The notes under the pieces are model-generated. The model saw nothing but the letters and a program-made list of their open reading frames with translations. It did not search any database and was not told the origin of the DNA. The translations under genes and the position numbers were made by a program. 64,000 nt of DNA. Source: Polynucleobacter sp. IMCC 30228 (lineage in GTDB: Bacteria; Pseudomonadota; Gammaproteobacteria; Burkholderiales; Burkholderiaceae). The stretch lies in assembly GCF_021395205.1 (NCBI RefSeq), contig NZ_JAJVCS010000004.1:248001-312000 (forward strand), written 5' to 3'. Position 1 is the first letter of the stretch; each line of letters begins with the position of its first letter. Positions 9,057-17,241 of this stretch are shown in pieces.

Positions 9057-9335
9057 TTATGGTCGATTGATAGTGTGGTTAATTTTTTTCATCAGTCCAC
9101 CATAGCCCCGCACAAAATAGCCCACCATGCGCGGTGAAAATGTCATAGCCACCAACCAATACAGGGACCACAAGTAGCGCCCCTCAGAAACGCCAAAGCA
9201 CCCCATACCAAGAAAGAATGCAAGAATTAGTTTCCTACCAAGCCCAGGGGGTAGCCAGCGGCTAAATAAGGCAGGCGCTTGCGGAGTAAGGGTTGACTGC
9301 TCGGTAAATTCTTCTGATTTAGACTTTTCGTTCAT
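9057..9335 (-). CDS. Small membrane protein of unknown function
   Basis: I start it at the ATG at 9335 (92 residues, MNEKSKSEEF). A TTG further upstream would add 11 residues. A polar, glutamate- and threonine-rich N terminus leads to two closely spaced hydrophobic segments (LILAFFLGMGCFGV and YLWSLYWLVAMTF) and a basic C terminus (YFVRGYGGLMKKINH). I do not recognise a family. It is divergent from the helicase gene and lies upstream of the small lipoprotein gene on the same strand. Confidence 0.6.
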   Translation of the reverse strand: MNEKSKSEEFTEQSTLTPQAPALFSRWLPPGLGRKLILAFFLGMGCFGVSEGRYLWSLYWLVAMTFSPRMVGYFVRGYGGLMKKINHTINRP

Positions 9336-9410
9336 GCTCGAATTGATCTCATTAATATAATCCGCCAATCTTATCTGAAGTACCTATTTTAGGGTGTTAT
9401 TGTTGCACCT

Positions 9411-10739
9411 ATGACAAATGTCGCTAATTCTGAAATTGAAATCACCCCTGAATATGAGGCGGTGATGGAGGCAATTGCTCGGGGTGACCCCTATATTTTT
9501 GTGAGTGGCAAAGCAGGCACTGGCAAGACAACCTTAATTGGCTATTTACGTGAAAACCTTGCTGGCAATGTAGTGGTCTTGGCCCCTACTGGAGTAGCAG
9601 CCTTGCAAGTGCGTGGTGTGACTATCCACTCTTTTTTTCGTTTTCCTCCTCGACTAATATTTCCTGAAGAAGATATTAAGGTGCTGCGCGATAAGCGCCT
9701 GTATGAAGGGATGCGCTTACTTATTATTGATGAAATTTCAATGGTGCGTGCCGACCTGATTGATGCAATGGATTTATTTTTACGCGCGAATGGGCCCAAA
9801 CGAGGAGAGCCTTTTGGCGGTATACAAGTTATGTTTGTAGGTGATTTATTTCAATTACCTCCGGTCGTAAGAAGTGAAGATATGGAAATATTGCGTGAGC
9901 GCGGTTACGAAGGCGCTTACTTTTTTTGTGCCATGGTCTTGCATCGTAAAGCGGTAACCATGATTGAGCTACAAAAAATATTTCGCCAAAAAGATGGTGA
10001 GTTTACGCAGATGCTGAATCAAATTCGGCTGAATGAAGATATTGATGCGACCTTAGAGCGTCTTAACGCCCAATGCTTTCAATCAGCGACGACAGCCAAG
10101 CAAGATCTTGACCCGTTAAGTATCACTCTCACTACTACCAATGCACGGGCCGACCAAATTAATAATAGTGAACTTGTAGCAATTACTTCTCCGGCAAAAA
10201 CATATTTAGGTAAGCTAGATGGCAAATTTAATATCGACGAGCGCAACCTTCCTTCGCCCCTTCATTTGGCCTTAAAAATTGGCGCAAAAGTTATGTTTAC
10301 TGCCAATGACAAAGACTTCCCGAAGAAGTGGGTCAATGGCAGTATTGGGGTGGTGAAGGAATTAAAAAGCGATGCGGTCAAGGTCGAGATTCAGAGTGCT
10401 TCCTACATGAATACAGTGGAGGTTAAGTCATTTGATTGGGAATCTTATCAATACGCAATTGAGATGATGTCGGGAAAAATAAAGCCCAATGTAGTTGGCA
10501 CCTATACCCAAATTCCTTTAATGTTGGCCTGGGCCGTAACCATTCATAAGAGTCAGGGTAAAACCTTAGATAAGGTAAGAGTAGATCTTTCCTCGGGTAC
10601 GTTTGCTTCGGGTCAGGTTTATGTGGCTTTAAGTCGCTGCCGTTCAATTGAGGGCATCAGCTTACAAAAACCGATTCAAGTAAGGGATGTGCAATGCGAT
10701 CCTGAAATTAAGCGCTTTTATGTCGCTTGTTTAACATAG
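9411..10739 (+). CDS. PIF1-like superfamily 1 DNA helicase
   Basis: A 442-residue ATPase with PIF1/RecD-type helicase motifs. Walker A is SGKAGTGKTTL (residues 32-42). Motif Ia is VLAPTGVAAL with TIHSFF after it. Walker B is LLIIDEISM (103-111). Motif III is VGDLFQLPP. The C-terminal motifs are WAVTIHKSQGKTLDKV and GQVYVALSRCRS. PIF1 helicases unwind DNA 5' to 3', often at G-quadruplexes or stalled forks. The role here is inferred from motifs only. The protein is compact, with almost nothing outside the helicase core. It is followed 25 bases later by the channel-like gene, which probably shares its transcript. Confidence 0.85.
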   Translation: MTNVANSEIEITPEYEAVMEAIARGDPYIFVSGKAGTGKTTLIGYLRENLAGNVVVLAPTGVAALQVRGVTIHSFFRFPPRLIFPEEDIKVLRDKRLYEGMRLLIIDEISMVRADLIDAMDLFLRANGPKRGEPFGGIQVMFVGDLFQLPPVVRSEDMEILRERGYEGAYFFCAMVLHRKAVTMIELQKIFRQKDGEFTQMLNQIRLNEDIDATLERLNAQCFQSATTAKQDLDPLSITLTTTNARADQINNSELVAITSPAKTYLGKLDGKFNIDERNLPSPLHLALKIGAKVMFTANDKDFPKKWVNGSIGVVKELKSDAVKVEIQSASYMNTVEVKSFDWESYQYAIEMMSGKIKPNVVGTYTQIPLMLAWAVTIHKSQGKTLDKVRVDLSSGTFASGQVYVALSRCRSIEGISLQKPIQVRDVQCDPEIKRFYVACLT

Positions 10740-10764
10740 CTAGCGTATTTGAGATAATTTATCG

Positions 10765-11250
10765 ATGAATTCAATTCACCTTGACTTAGAGCATTTTTCC
10801 TTTACTGATCTGGCGATTCAATCTGCTTTTGGATTAGGGGGTTTAGTCTTCATCTTGTTATTTCATGGCATTACGATTAACTTTATTTTGATGCGTTTTA
10901 ATAACATCACCAAATTAGATTTTGTCAGTGAAAAATTCAATTTAGTACTATTTCATTTCTATTTATCATTTGCTTTTATTGCTTTAATTCATATTATTGA
11001 AGTGATTCTGTGGGCTGTAATGTTGTTATTACTAGGTTTAGTGCTGAACCCTATCGAAGCCATTTTATTTGCTGGAAGTACCTACACCACAATTGGTTTC
11101 ATTAGCAATATCATGCCTTTTGAATGGAAAGTATTACCCCTCTTTATTGCCTTTTCTGGCCTATTTTCTGTAGCTTGGACTACTTCGATCATGATTGGTA
11201 TGACGAATATCTATCGAGATGCGTGGCTGAAAAAACGCGGTGATTTGTAA
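10765..11250 (+). CDS. Ion-channel-like membrane protein (two-pore-channel fold)
   Basis: A 161-residue protein with about four hydrophobic segments. Between the last two lies a short pore-helix-like stretch, AILFAGSTYTTIGF, which resembles the pore loop of bacterial two-helix potassium channels of the Ion_trans_2 type. The usual filter TVGYGD is absent: TTIGF is followed by ISN. Ion selectivity therefore cannot be assumed. There is no cytoplasmic ligand domain. The stop codon overlaps the start of the AtuA-like gene by one base (TAATG). Confidence 0.6.
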   Translation: MNSIHLDLEHFSFTDLAIQSAFGLGGLVFILLFHGITINFILMRFNNITKLDFVSEKFNLVLFHFYLSFAFIALIHIIEVILWAVMLLLLGLVLNPIEAILFAGSTYTTIGFISNIMPFEWKVLPLFIAFSGLFSVAWTTSIMIGMTNIYRDAWLKKRGDL

Positions 11251-12611
11251 TGCCGATTTTTGCGGTTGGCTGCGGAGCTGGTTTTTCGGGTGATCGTACC
11301 GATGCAGCTGCACCCGTGGTGCAAACCTTAATCGAGCGGGGCGGTCCTGCGGCCATTATTTTTGAGAATTTAGCAGAAAGAACCTTAGCAAGCCATCAAT
11401 TAGCTAAACGCGCTAACCCACAATTAGGGTATGAGCCTTTATTAGAACTTGAGCTGGAGCCTATATTGGCGGCTTGCTTGCAGCATCAGATCACCATTGT
11501 CGGTAATTTTGGAGCAGCAAACCCAGAGGGGGCTGGCAAAGTCATTCAGGCTTTGGCAAAACGCCTTGGTTTACCTAGCCCTCGGATTGCAATTGTGGTG
11601 GGCGATAGTTTGGATGGTAAAAAAGTTGAGACCTTATTGCGCCAGCATTTAGGCGAACAATTTGATGCGGCGAATTTCGTCTGTGCGAATGCATACCAAG
11701 GTGCGCGAGAAATTGCCAATGCAATTTTGGCAGGTGCACAAATTGTCGTAACTGGCCGTGTTGCTGATCCATCGCTTACCCTAGGGCCTGCCATGGCATA
11801 TTTTGGCTGGAGTGACAATAATTGGAATGCGCTTGCAGGTGCAACGATGGCTGGGCACTTGTTGGAATGTGGTGCGCAAGTGACTGGAGGATACTTTGCT
11901 GATCCTGGAGTGAAGGATGTGCCCGAGATTCATAACATTGGTTTTCCAATTGCAGAAATTGCATTTGATGGTAGCTGTGTGATAACCAAAGCAAGCAATA
12001 CCGGCGGCTTGGTTGATGAACGGACCGTAAAAGAACAACTTTTATATGAACTTCATGATCCTGCTGCCTATATTACGCCTGATGTGGTGGCTGATATTAC
12101 TCAGGCTACAGTAACTGAAATCGCCCCACATCGAGTGCGCTTATCTGGTGTTTTGGGCCATCCGCGCACTAATACATTAAAAACAAATGTTTTTTTTGAT
12201 GGCGGTTGGTTTGGCGAGGGGGAGATTTCGTATGCCGGGCCAAATGCAAAAGGCAGGGCAAGACTTGCAATGGAAATACTACAAAATCGTTTGGGTTCAG
12301 CGATGACCTTACGTTTTGATTTAATTGGTATCAGCAGCATTTTTGGTGATGATGCCAATAGTTTTCTCAAAAATGCAATAAAAAATCCTACCCATGGTGA
12401 AATTCATGATGTACGTTTACGCGTTGCAGGGCAACACTGTGATTTGAAAATGATTGATTTACTCCTCCGCGAAGTAACAGCATTGTGGACCGGTGGTCCT
12501 GCAGGTGGCGGCGGCGTTCGCGTAGCGAAAAGACCAAGACTTTCTATCCAATCTTGCTTAATTGAGCGTGAGCACGTTCCCGCTACATTTTATTTTTTGT
12601 CAGACTGCTGA
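11250..12611 (+). CDS. AtuA-family (DUF1446) acyclic terpene utilization-like protein
   Basis: A 453-residue protein of the DUF1446 family, whose named member AtuA belongs to the citronellol/geraniol degradation cluster of Pseudomonas. Family features are the GCGAGFSGDRTDAA N terminus, NFGAANPEGAGK, the TGRVADPSLTLGPA stretch and a conserved ECGAQVTGGYFADPG region. The biochemical reaction of the family is not settled. In many homologues an AtuA C-terminal domain is fused, but here it is a separate gene directly downstream. It overlaps the upstream channel gene by one base and the downstream gene by one base, which indicates translational coupling. Confidence 0.85.
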   Translation: MPIFAVGCGAGFSGDRTDAAAPVVQTLIERGGPAAIIFENLAERTLASHQLAKRANPQLGYEPLLELELEPILAACLQHQITIVGNFGAANPEGAGKVIQALAKRLGLPSPRIAIVVGDSLDGKKVETLLRQHLGEQFDAANFVCANAYQGAREIANAILAGAQIVVTGRVADPSLTLGPAMAYFGWSDNNWNALAGATMAGHLLECGAQVTGGYFADPGVKDVPEIHNIGFPIAEIAFDGSCVITKASNTGGLVDERTVKEQLLYELHDPAAYITPDVVADITQATVTEIAPHRVRLSGVLGHPRTNTLKTNVFFDGGWFGEGEISYAGPNAKGRARLAMEILQNRLGSAMTLRFDLIGISSIFGDDANSFLKNAIKNPTHGEIHDVRLRVAGQHCDLKMIDLLLREVTALWTGGPAGGGGVRVAKRPRLSIQSCLIEREHVPATFYFLSDC

Positions 12612-12928
12612 TGAACTCGATCACCTTATATGAATTAGCGCATGCCCGTACGGGCGATAAAGGTAACTGCTCTAATATTAGCGTTATTGCTTATCAATTA
12701 GCGGACTATGAATGGTTAGTAGAACAGCTTACAGTAGAGCGGGTTGCTACCCATTTTGCCTTTCGCCACCCCACTCAGGTCGTACGGTATTTGCTACCAA
12801 AGCTGGGTGCTATGAATTTTGTGCTCGAAGGCGTTTTAGATGGTGGTGTAAATGATTCCCTGAATTTAGATATGCACGGTAAAGCCCTATCATTTCATTT
12901 ACTTACCATGGAAATTCAGTCAAAATAA
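12611..12928 (+). CDS. AtuA C-terminal-domain-like small protein
   Basis: A 105-residue protein beginning with LYELAHARTGDKGNCSNISVIAY, the hallmark of the ferredoxin-fold domain found at the C terminus of AtuA proteins. The rest (FAFRHPTQVVRYLLPKLGAMNFVLEGVLDGGVNDSLN) fits the same family. The ATG overlaps the stop of the DUF1446 gene (TGATG), so the two proteins are probably made together and form one functional unit. A Bug receptor gene follows after 22 bases, so a transported organic acid may be the substrate. That last step is inference. Confidence 0.82.
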   Translation: MNSITLYELAHARTGDKGNCSNISVIAYQLADYEWLVEQLTVERVATHFAFRHPTQVVRYLLPKLGAMNFVLEGVLDGGVNDSLNLDMHGKALSFHLLTMEIQSK

Positions 12929-12950
12929 ACCATTAAAAAAAGGAAAAGCC

Positions 12951-13964
12951 ATGCTCGAGACTAAAGATAAGTTATTTAAGCGTTTACCGTTTTTTATAGT
13001 TATTACCAGCTTGTTGATCGGATTGACAACTGGAGTTCAAGACGCTAATGCACAAGCAACAGCGCAAAACTATCCCAATAAACCGATTAAAGCGATTGTG
13101 CCTTTTGCTGCTGGTAGTGCTACTGATCAGATTGGCCGTGCTTTTGCAGCCAAGATGTCGGAGATTTTAGGTCAGCCGATAGTGGTTGAGAATAAACCGG
13201 GCGCTAACGGCATGTTAGGCGCTGATGCGGTAGCCAAGGCTGATCCTGACGGCTATACGATTTTAATTGGCACCAATAGTACCAATGCAGCATTAAAAAG
13301 TTTAATGAAGAAATTGCCTTACGATCAAGATACTGCTTTTGAGGCCATTGGTTTCATGGGTGAAGTACCCCTTATTGTGACGATTAATAATGAAATTCCT
13401 GCTAAAACACTCAAAGAGTTTATCCAAATCGCTAAAGATTCTCCTGGTAAAGTCACTTTTGCAAGCGCAAGCAGTTCACAGCTAGTTTCGAGCTCAGTTT
13501 TAGCCTCGATGACTGGAGTGAAGATGATTAATGTGCCTTATAAAAGCGGCCCCAATGCGATGACCGATTTAATTGGTGGGCAGGTAATGATGTTTACCGC
13601 CGACTTTGCAGTAACCTTGCCCCAAGTTCAGGCTGGCAAAATTCGGGGCTTAGCCGTAACTTCGTTAAAACGATCTAAAGCTATTCCTGAATTACCCACC
13701 GTAAATGAAGCCTTGGGTATTAAAGGCTATGAAATTATTGCGTACTTTGCTGCTTATGCCCCAGCTAAAACTCCGCCAGCAATTATTCAAAAGCTAAATG
13801 AGGCTTTGAATCAAACTGCTCGTAACAAGGACGTTCAAGAACGTTTTGCTTCATTAGGTTTTGAGGTTGAGCCAGGACCACCGTCTGCCTTGGCTAAGCG
13901 CAATGCACTTGAAACCATCAAGTGGGCCAAGGCCATTAAAGATGCGGGAATTGAGCAGCAGTAA
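12951..13964 (+). CDS. Bug-family tripartite tricarboxylate transporter receptor (1)
   Basis: Periplasmic solute-binding protein of the TctC/Bug family, 337 residues. The signal peptide has the hydrophobic core FFIVITSLLIGLTTGV and cleavage near ANAQ. The mature protein starts with YPNKPIKAIVPFAAGSATDQIGR, and IVVENKPGANGMLGADAVAKADPDGYT is the usual first loop. SPGKVTFASASSS and the PYKSGPNAMTDLIGGQVMM segment line the ligand site. A strong AAAAAGGAAAA ribosome site precedes the ATG. No TctA or TctB genes are near, so it must work with a membrane unit encoded elsewhere or act in sensing. It probably belongs to the AtuA-like operon. Confidence 0.92.
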   Translation: MLETKDKLFKRLPFFIVITSLLIGLTTGVQDANAQATAQNYPNKPIKAIVPFAAGSATDQIGRAFAAKMSEILGQPIVVENKPGANGMLGADAVAKADPDGYTILIGTNSTNAALKSLMKKLPYDQDTAFEAIGFMGEVPLIVTINNEIPAKTLKEFIQIAKDSPGKVTFASASSSQLVSSSVLASMTGVKMINVPYKSGPNAMTDLIGGQVMMFTADFAVTLPQVQAGKIRGLAVTSLKRSKAIPELPTVNEALGIKGYEIIAYFAAYAPAKTPPAIIQKLNEALNQTARNKDVQERFASLGFEVEPGPPSALAKRNALETIKWAKAIKDAGIEQQ

Positions 13965-13977
13965 AATGGAAACACAG

Positions 13978-14005
13978 TAAGCAGCCCTTTGTTAGGGCTC
14001 GCTTA
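13978..14005. other. Imperfect palindrome between convergent genes
   Basis: TAAGC-AGCCCT and AGGGCT-C-GCTTA can form an eleven-pair stem with one bulged C and a TTGTT loop. It spans the stop codon of yjgA and lies just after the Bug gene. There is no T run on either side, so it is at best a weak or Rho-assisted transcription stop. Confidence 0.35.
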
Positions 14006-14501
14006 ACTCTTTCAGTAGACGAAAAATTTCCCGATATGATTTGGGTGGTTTATTTAACTCCTTCTCTTTGCGGGCACTGCGAATTAAATTCCGCATCGTT
14101 TGAATGTCTAAGGCAGGATAGAGCTCAATCAGCTTAGTTAGTGCGCCATCATCGGCAATGAGTTTATCGCGCATGGCTTCGAAGCGATGCATTTTTGCCG
14201 TTTCGGCTCGACTAAGGCCTTGAATTGCATCAAGTCGTAACTGAATAGCGGCAATTTCAGCTTCATCTAAAAAGCGCATGAGTTTGCCTAAATGTTGTTT
14301 GTGTCTTTTAATTGCCCCAAAAGTTTTAATCTTTTTGGTTTCGGCAATTTCAGCACGTAGGCTTTCTTCGATTGGAATACTAGCCAGCGCATCGCTGCTG
14401 AGTTCAGAAAGAACTTCAGCCAATTTTTGACGTTGGGTCATTTGGCGTTTAAGCGCGGATTTGCTGGGCCCTAGCTCTTCTTCATCGGCATTAAAAATCA
14501 T
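13992..14501 (-). CDS. darP: Ribosome biogenesis factor DarP/YjgA (DUF615)
   Basis: A 169-residue, highly charged helical protein of the DUF615 family. E. coli DarP (YjgA) binds late 50S precursors and helps order the peptidyl transferase centre. Family marks are KSALKRQMTQRQKLAEVLSEL near the N terminus, the IKRHKQHLGKLMR basic helix, FEAMRDKLIADD, and the C-terminal LIRSARKEKELNKPPKSYREIFRLL. The start at ATG 14501 gives the usual length. It is divergent from the second Bug gene, with a gap of only 47 bases. Confidence 0.93.
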   Translation of the reverse strand: MIFNADEEELGPSKSALKRQMTQRQKLAEVLSELSSDALASIPIEESLRAEIAETKKIKTFGAIKRHKQHLGKLMRFLDEAEIAAIQLRLDAIQGLSRAETAKMHRFEAMRDKLIADDGALTKLIELYPALDIQTMRNLIRSARKEKELNKPPKSYREIFRLLKELSEP

Positions 14502-14548
14502 CAGCCATTTTAACCATCCCTAAGCTTATTTTAGGTAAGATAGCATCT

Positions 14549-15532
14549 ATGATGTTTACTTACCGCTTACGACCTTTGCTTTGCGCTTGCTTAGCTAGTT
14601 TTTTGCTGGGGCTTTCTTGCCATGCGCAAGCCGCTTATCCGGATAAACCGATCAAAATTGTGATCGGCTTTCCTGCTGGCGGCCCTTTAGATACTCATAT
14701 TCGACTCTTAACTGATAAGTTACAGGCCATTTTGGGTCAGCCTATTCTGGTTGATTACAAAGCAGGTGCTGGAGGAACGGTTGGGGCACTCTTTGTGGCT
14801 CAGTCGCCTGCAGACGGCTACACCCTATTGCTCGGTAATACAGGCACGATGGTCATTAACCCTGCTATTTACACGCCACCACCTTATATTTTATTGAATG
14901 ATTTTCAGCCGGTCGCTCGTACTGCACAACAAGCCCTTGGTTTAATTGTCAATAATGATGTGCCAGTCAAAACCCTTAAAGAATTTATTGCCTACGCAAA
15001 AGCGAACCCAGGCAAATTAAATTATGGCTCTGCAGGCAACGGCGGGATTTCTCATTTAGTACCAGAAATGCTAAAACAGGAAACTGGAATTGATATAGTG
15101 CATATTCCATTTAAAGGTAGTGCACCCGCTTTTACTGATTTGATGGCTGGACACGTCCAATTTATGGCGGAATCGATTCCTCAAGTAGCAAATTATGCAA
15201 AACAAGGCAAAATTAAAGTATTAGCAGTAACTAGTAAAACTAGAAGTATTGCTTTACCTGAAGTACCAACGGTAATTGAAACGGGTGTAGCTAACTTAGA
15301 GGTGGTCGGATTTTACGGTGTACTTGCACCGCGTAATACGCCCGCAGAGGCGATTCAAAAATTGAGTAATGCCTTTAAACAAACGCTTGAAACACCGACA
15401 ATTCAAGAGCGCATGATAGCGCAAGGGGCAGACCCCGCCTTTTTAGGTGCTGAACAATTCACGAAGTTTTTATCTATTGAAACGCCTCGATGGGCTAAAG
15501 TAGTGAAGCAGGCTGGGGCAAAATTAGATTAA
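14549..15532 (+). CDS. Bug-family tripartite tricarboxylate transporter receptor (2)
   Basis: A 327-residue periplasmic binding protein of the TctC/Bug type. The signal peptide ends near CHAQAA. The mature start is YPDKPIKIVIGFPAGGPLDTH, followed by ILVDYKAGAGGTVGALFVAQ and ADGYTLLLGNTG. NPGKLNYGSAGNGGISHLVPE and IPFKGSAPAFTDLMAGHVQFM are the ligand-site segments. No ribosome site is obvious before either of two adjacent ATG codons (14549, 14552). A TAAGAT sequence seven bases upstream could be a -10 element. It stands alone and converges with the mscS-like gene. Confidence 0.9.
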   Translation: MMFTYRLRPLLCACLASFLLGLSCHAQAAYPDKPIKIVIGFPAGGPLDTHIRLLTDKLQAILGQPILVDYKAGAGGTVGALFVAQSPADGYTLLLGNTGTMVINPAIYTPPPYILLNDFQPVARTAQQALGLIVNNDVPVKTLKEFIAYAKANPGKLNYGSAGNGGISHLVPEMLKQETGIDIVHIPFKGSAPAFTDLMAGHVQFMAESIPQVANYAKQGKIKVLAVTSKTRSIALPEVPTVIETGVANLEVVGFYGVLAPRNTPAEAIQKLSNAFKQTLETPTIQERMIAQGADPAFLGAEQFTKFLSIETPRWAKVVKQAGAKLD

Positions 15533-15546
15533 AAATTAGATTAATT

Positions 15547-16371
15547 CTATTGATTGATCAAGAGATTTTGGCCTGTCATCTTGGGGGCGAAACCAGCGGC
15601 CTCTAATGTTTCAAGTATGACTCGGTTGGTGGCAAAATGCACCGGGGTGTAATCAAACGCACTACAGCAAGGACGCACGACTAAAACGGGTCCAACTAAA
15701 TTCAGGTCGCCGATATCAATTACTACCGCTGGGTTAGCCAGAACACCAGGTATGGCCGCAACTTTTTCACGTAATAAAGTCATCGCCGCTTGATAATCTA
15801 CTCCGCTAGTGAGCTGCACCTTAAGGTGAAGTCGTCGATAAGCATTGCTACTAAAATTTTGGATCGTATCACTAAAAATTTTATTATTCCCGATTAGCGT
15901 TGCGACGTTATCAGCCGTAGTAATGGTAGTAGAGAAGAGCCCAATTTGCGTAATATTGCCATTAATGCCGCCCGCTACCACGTAGTCGCCCACCTTAAAT
16001 GGACGAAGCACAATGAGAAAAATACCCGCTGCCAAGTTGGCTAACAACCCCGCCCAGGCGGCGCCAATGGTAATACCAAGGGTGGCAAATAGCGCGGCAA
16101 AGCTCGTGGTTTGGAGGCCAAAATTACCTAAGATGCCAATGATTAGCAGAATATTCAGAATTACTGAAATTGCTGCGGCCACATAGTTCTCGACGGTTGG
16201 GTCTAGAACTTTTTTTTCCATCCAAGCGCGAACTAATTTAACAGTAAACTGAATTAAAGCTCGTCCAATAAACCAAAATAAAATCGCCGCAACAATTTTT
16301 AGACCAATATCAGTTACCGCAGTAAGAATGATATTTTGCATGCGAGTGAAATCGATTTCGGACAGATTCAT
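15547..16371 (-). CDS. MscS-family mechanosensitive channel
   Basis: A 274-residue small-conductance mechanosensitive channel that should release solutes on osmotic downshock. It has three N-terminal hydrophobic helices. The pore-lining helix is the glycine/alanine-rich stretch GITIGAAWAGLLANLAAG, followed by the start of the MscS beta domain, FKVGDYVVAGGINGNITQIGLFSTT, with the IGNNKIFSDTIQNFS segment after it. The C-terminal domain includes KVQLTSGVDYQAAMTLLREKV. The length is close to E. coli MscS. It lies two bases after the bestrophin-like gene on the same strand, so the two membrane proteins are probably co-expressed. Confidence 0.92.
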   Translation of the reverse strand: MNLSEIDFTRMQNIILTAVTDIGLKIVAAILFWFIGRALIQFTVKLVRAWMEKKVLDPTVENYVAAAISVILNILLIIGILGNFGLQTTSFAALFATLGITIGAAWAGLLANLAAGIFLIVLRPFKVGDYVVAGGINGNITQIGLFSTTITTADNVATLIGNNKIFSDTIQNFSSNAYRRLHLKVQLTSGVDYQAAMTLLREKVAAIPGVLANPAVVIDIGDLNLVGPVLVVRPCCSAFDYTPVHFATNRVILETLEAAGFAPKMTGQNLLINQ

Positions 16372-16373
16372 GA

Positions 16374-17150
16374 TTAAGGTTTATTGAGTTGCAGATCAAG
16401 GCCAATTAAATTAACGGGCAAAACTTTGATGATGCCGTGACGAGGGCCGTCAATATCCGCGATCAGAAAAAACGATACTGAAACCACTAGCGGAATTGAT
16501 AAAAAAAGCGTGCGATTCGCTTTAAAGCTATTGGCGCTAAAACCCACAGCAATGCTCGCAAAGATAGCGATAATAAACAATAAAGCCCAGGCGGGAGCAG
16601 GAATACGATTGAGCCAGGCAGCTTGGGTATAACTAGCAGAATTAATGACATCATTCATGCCAGCAGCCACTAAGGCATGAATGGGCGTTTGGTGCTCTTT
16701 CAGTGCGGGTAAAACAGTGGTCCATAGTAGATTTTGTTGGCGCTCTAGTTCGATATCGAGTTTTTGAATGTCGCTGGGAGCGAGTGCTTGATATTCGGCA
16801 ATGCGATATTGCAAGTATTTTTTGAGGTTTAATTTTGTCGCTGTAGCATAGGCGGTCGGCAATAGATCGGCGCGCAGATATTCGGTGCCAATTGCATTGG
16901 CCTCAGCCTCTTCATACAATTTACGTTGGTCATAGCGGTTAATCGACATGGAAAAGGTAAAACCGATCATGAGGGCTAATAAGGTAAGTGTGGCGTTTTG
17001 CACAATCGATGCATCGGCCGTACTTTGGGGATTGCGCTTCACTTCGATGCGACGCAAGGCGGCGCCAAGCGAAACGGCTGCAGAAAGTACGGAAAAGGTG
17101 ATGAGTAGTACCCATAAGGGGTGATCAAGAATTGGGCGCATTAGATTCAT
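16374..17150 (-). CDS. Bestrophin-like (DUF4239) membrane protein
   Basis: A 258-residue protein with the DUF4239 pattern: two N-terminal hydrophobic helices (WVLLITFSVLSAAVSLGAA and VQNATLTLLALMIGFTFSMS) around a polar stretch, then RYDQRKLYEEAEANAIGTEYLRADLL, a helical region, and two C-terminal helices. The family is described as bestrophin-like, and its physiological role is not established. It is first in a two-gene unit with the mechanosensitive channel, so a link with ion or volume control is reasonable but inferred. Confidence 0.8.
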   Translation of the reverse strand: MNLMRPILDHPLWVLLITFSVLSAAVSLGAALRRIEVKRNPQSTADASIVQNATLTLLALMIGFTFSMSINRYDQRKLYEEAEANAIGTEYLRADLLPTAYATATKLNLKKYLQYRIAEYQALAPSDIQKLDIELERQQNLLWTTVLPALKEHQTPIHALVAAGMNDVINSASYTQAAWLNRIPAPAWALLFIIAIFASIAVGFSANSFKANRTLFLSIPLVVSVSFFLIADIDGPRHGIIKVLPVNLIGLDLQLNKP

Positions 17151-17241
17151 AGGTGCATTATAGAAGTTTGGCTCTTGCTTTAGGGCACCAGTAAAATGAA
17201 CCTTAATTAACCCGCATTTCCCTTATTTTCAAGGAATTCCT

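Noticed and set aside
11546..12370. Several long antisense frames within the DUF1446 gene
   Set aside because: They mirror a strongly coding gene with conserved motifs and lack starts with ribosome sites.
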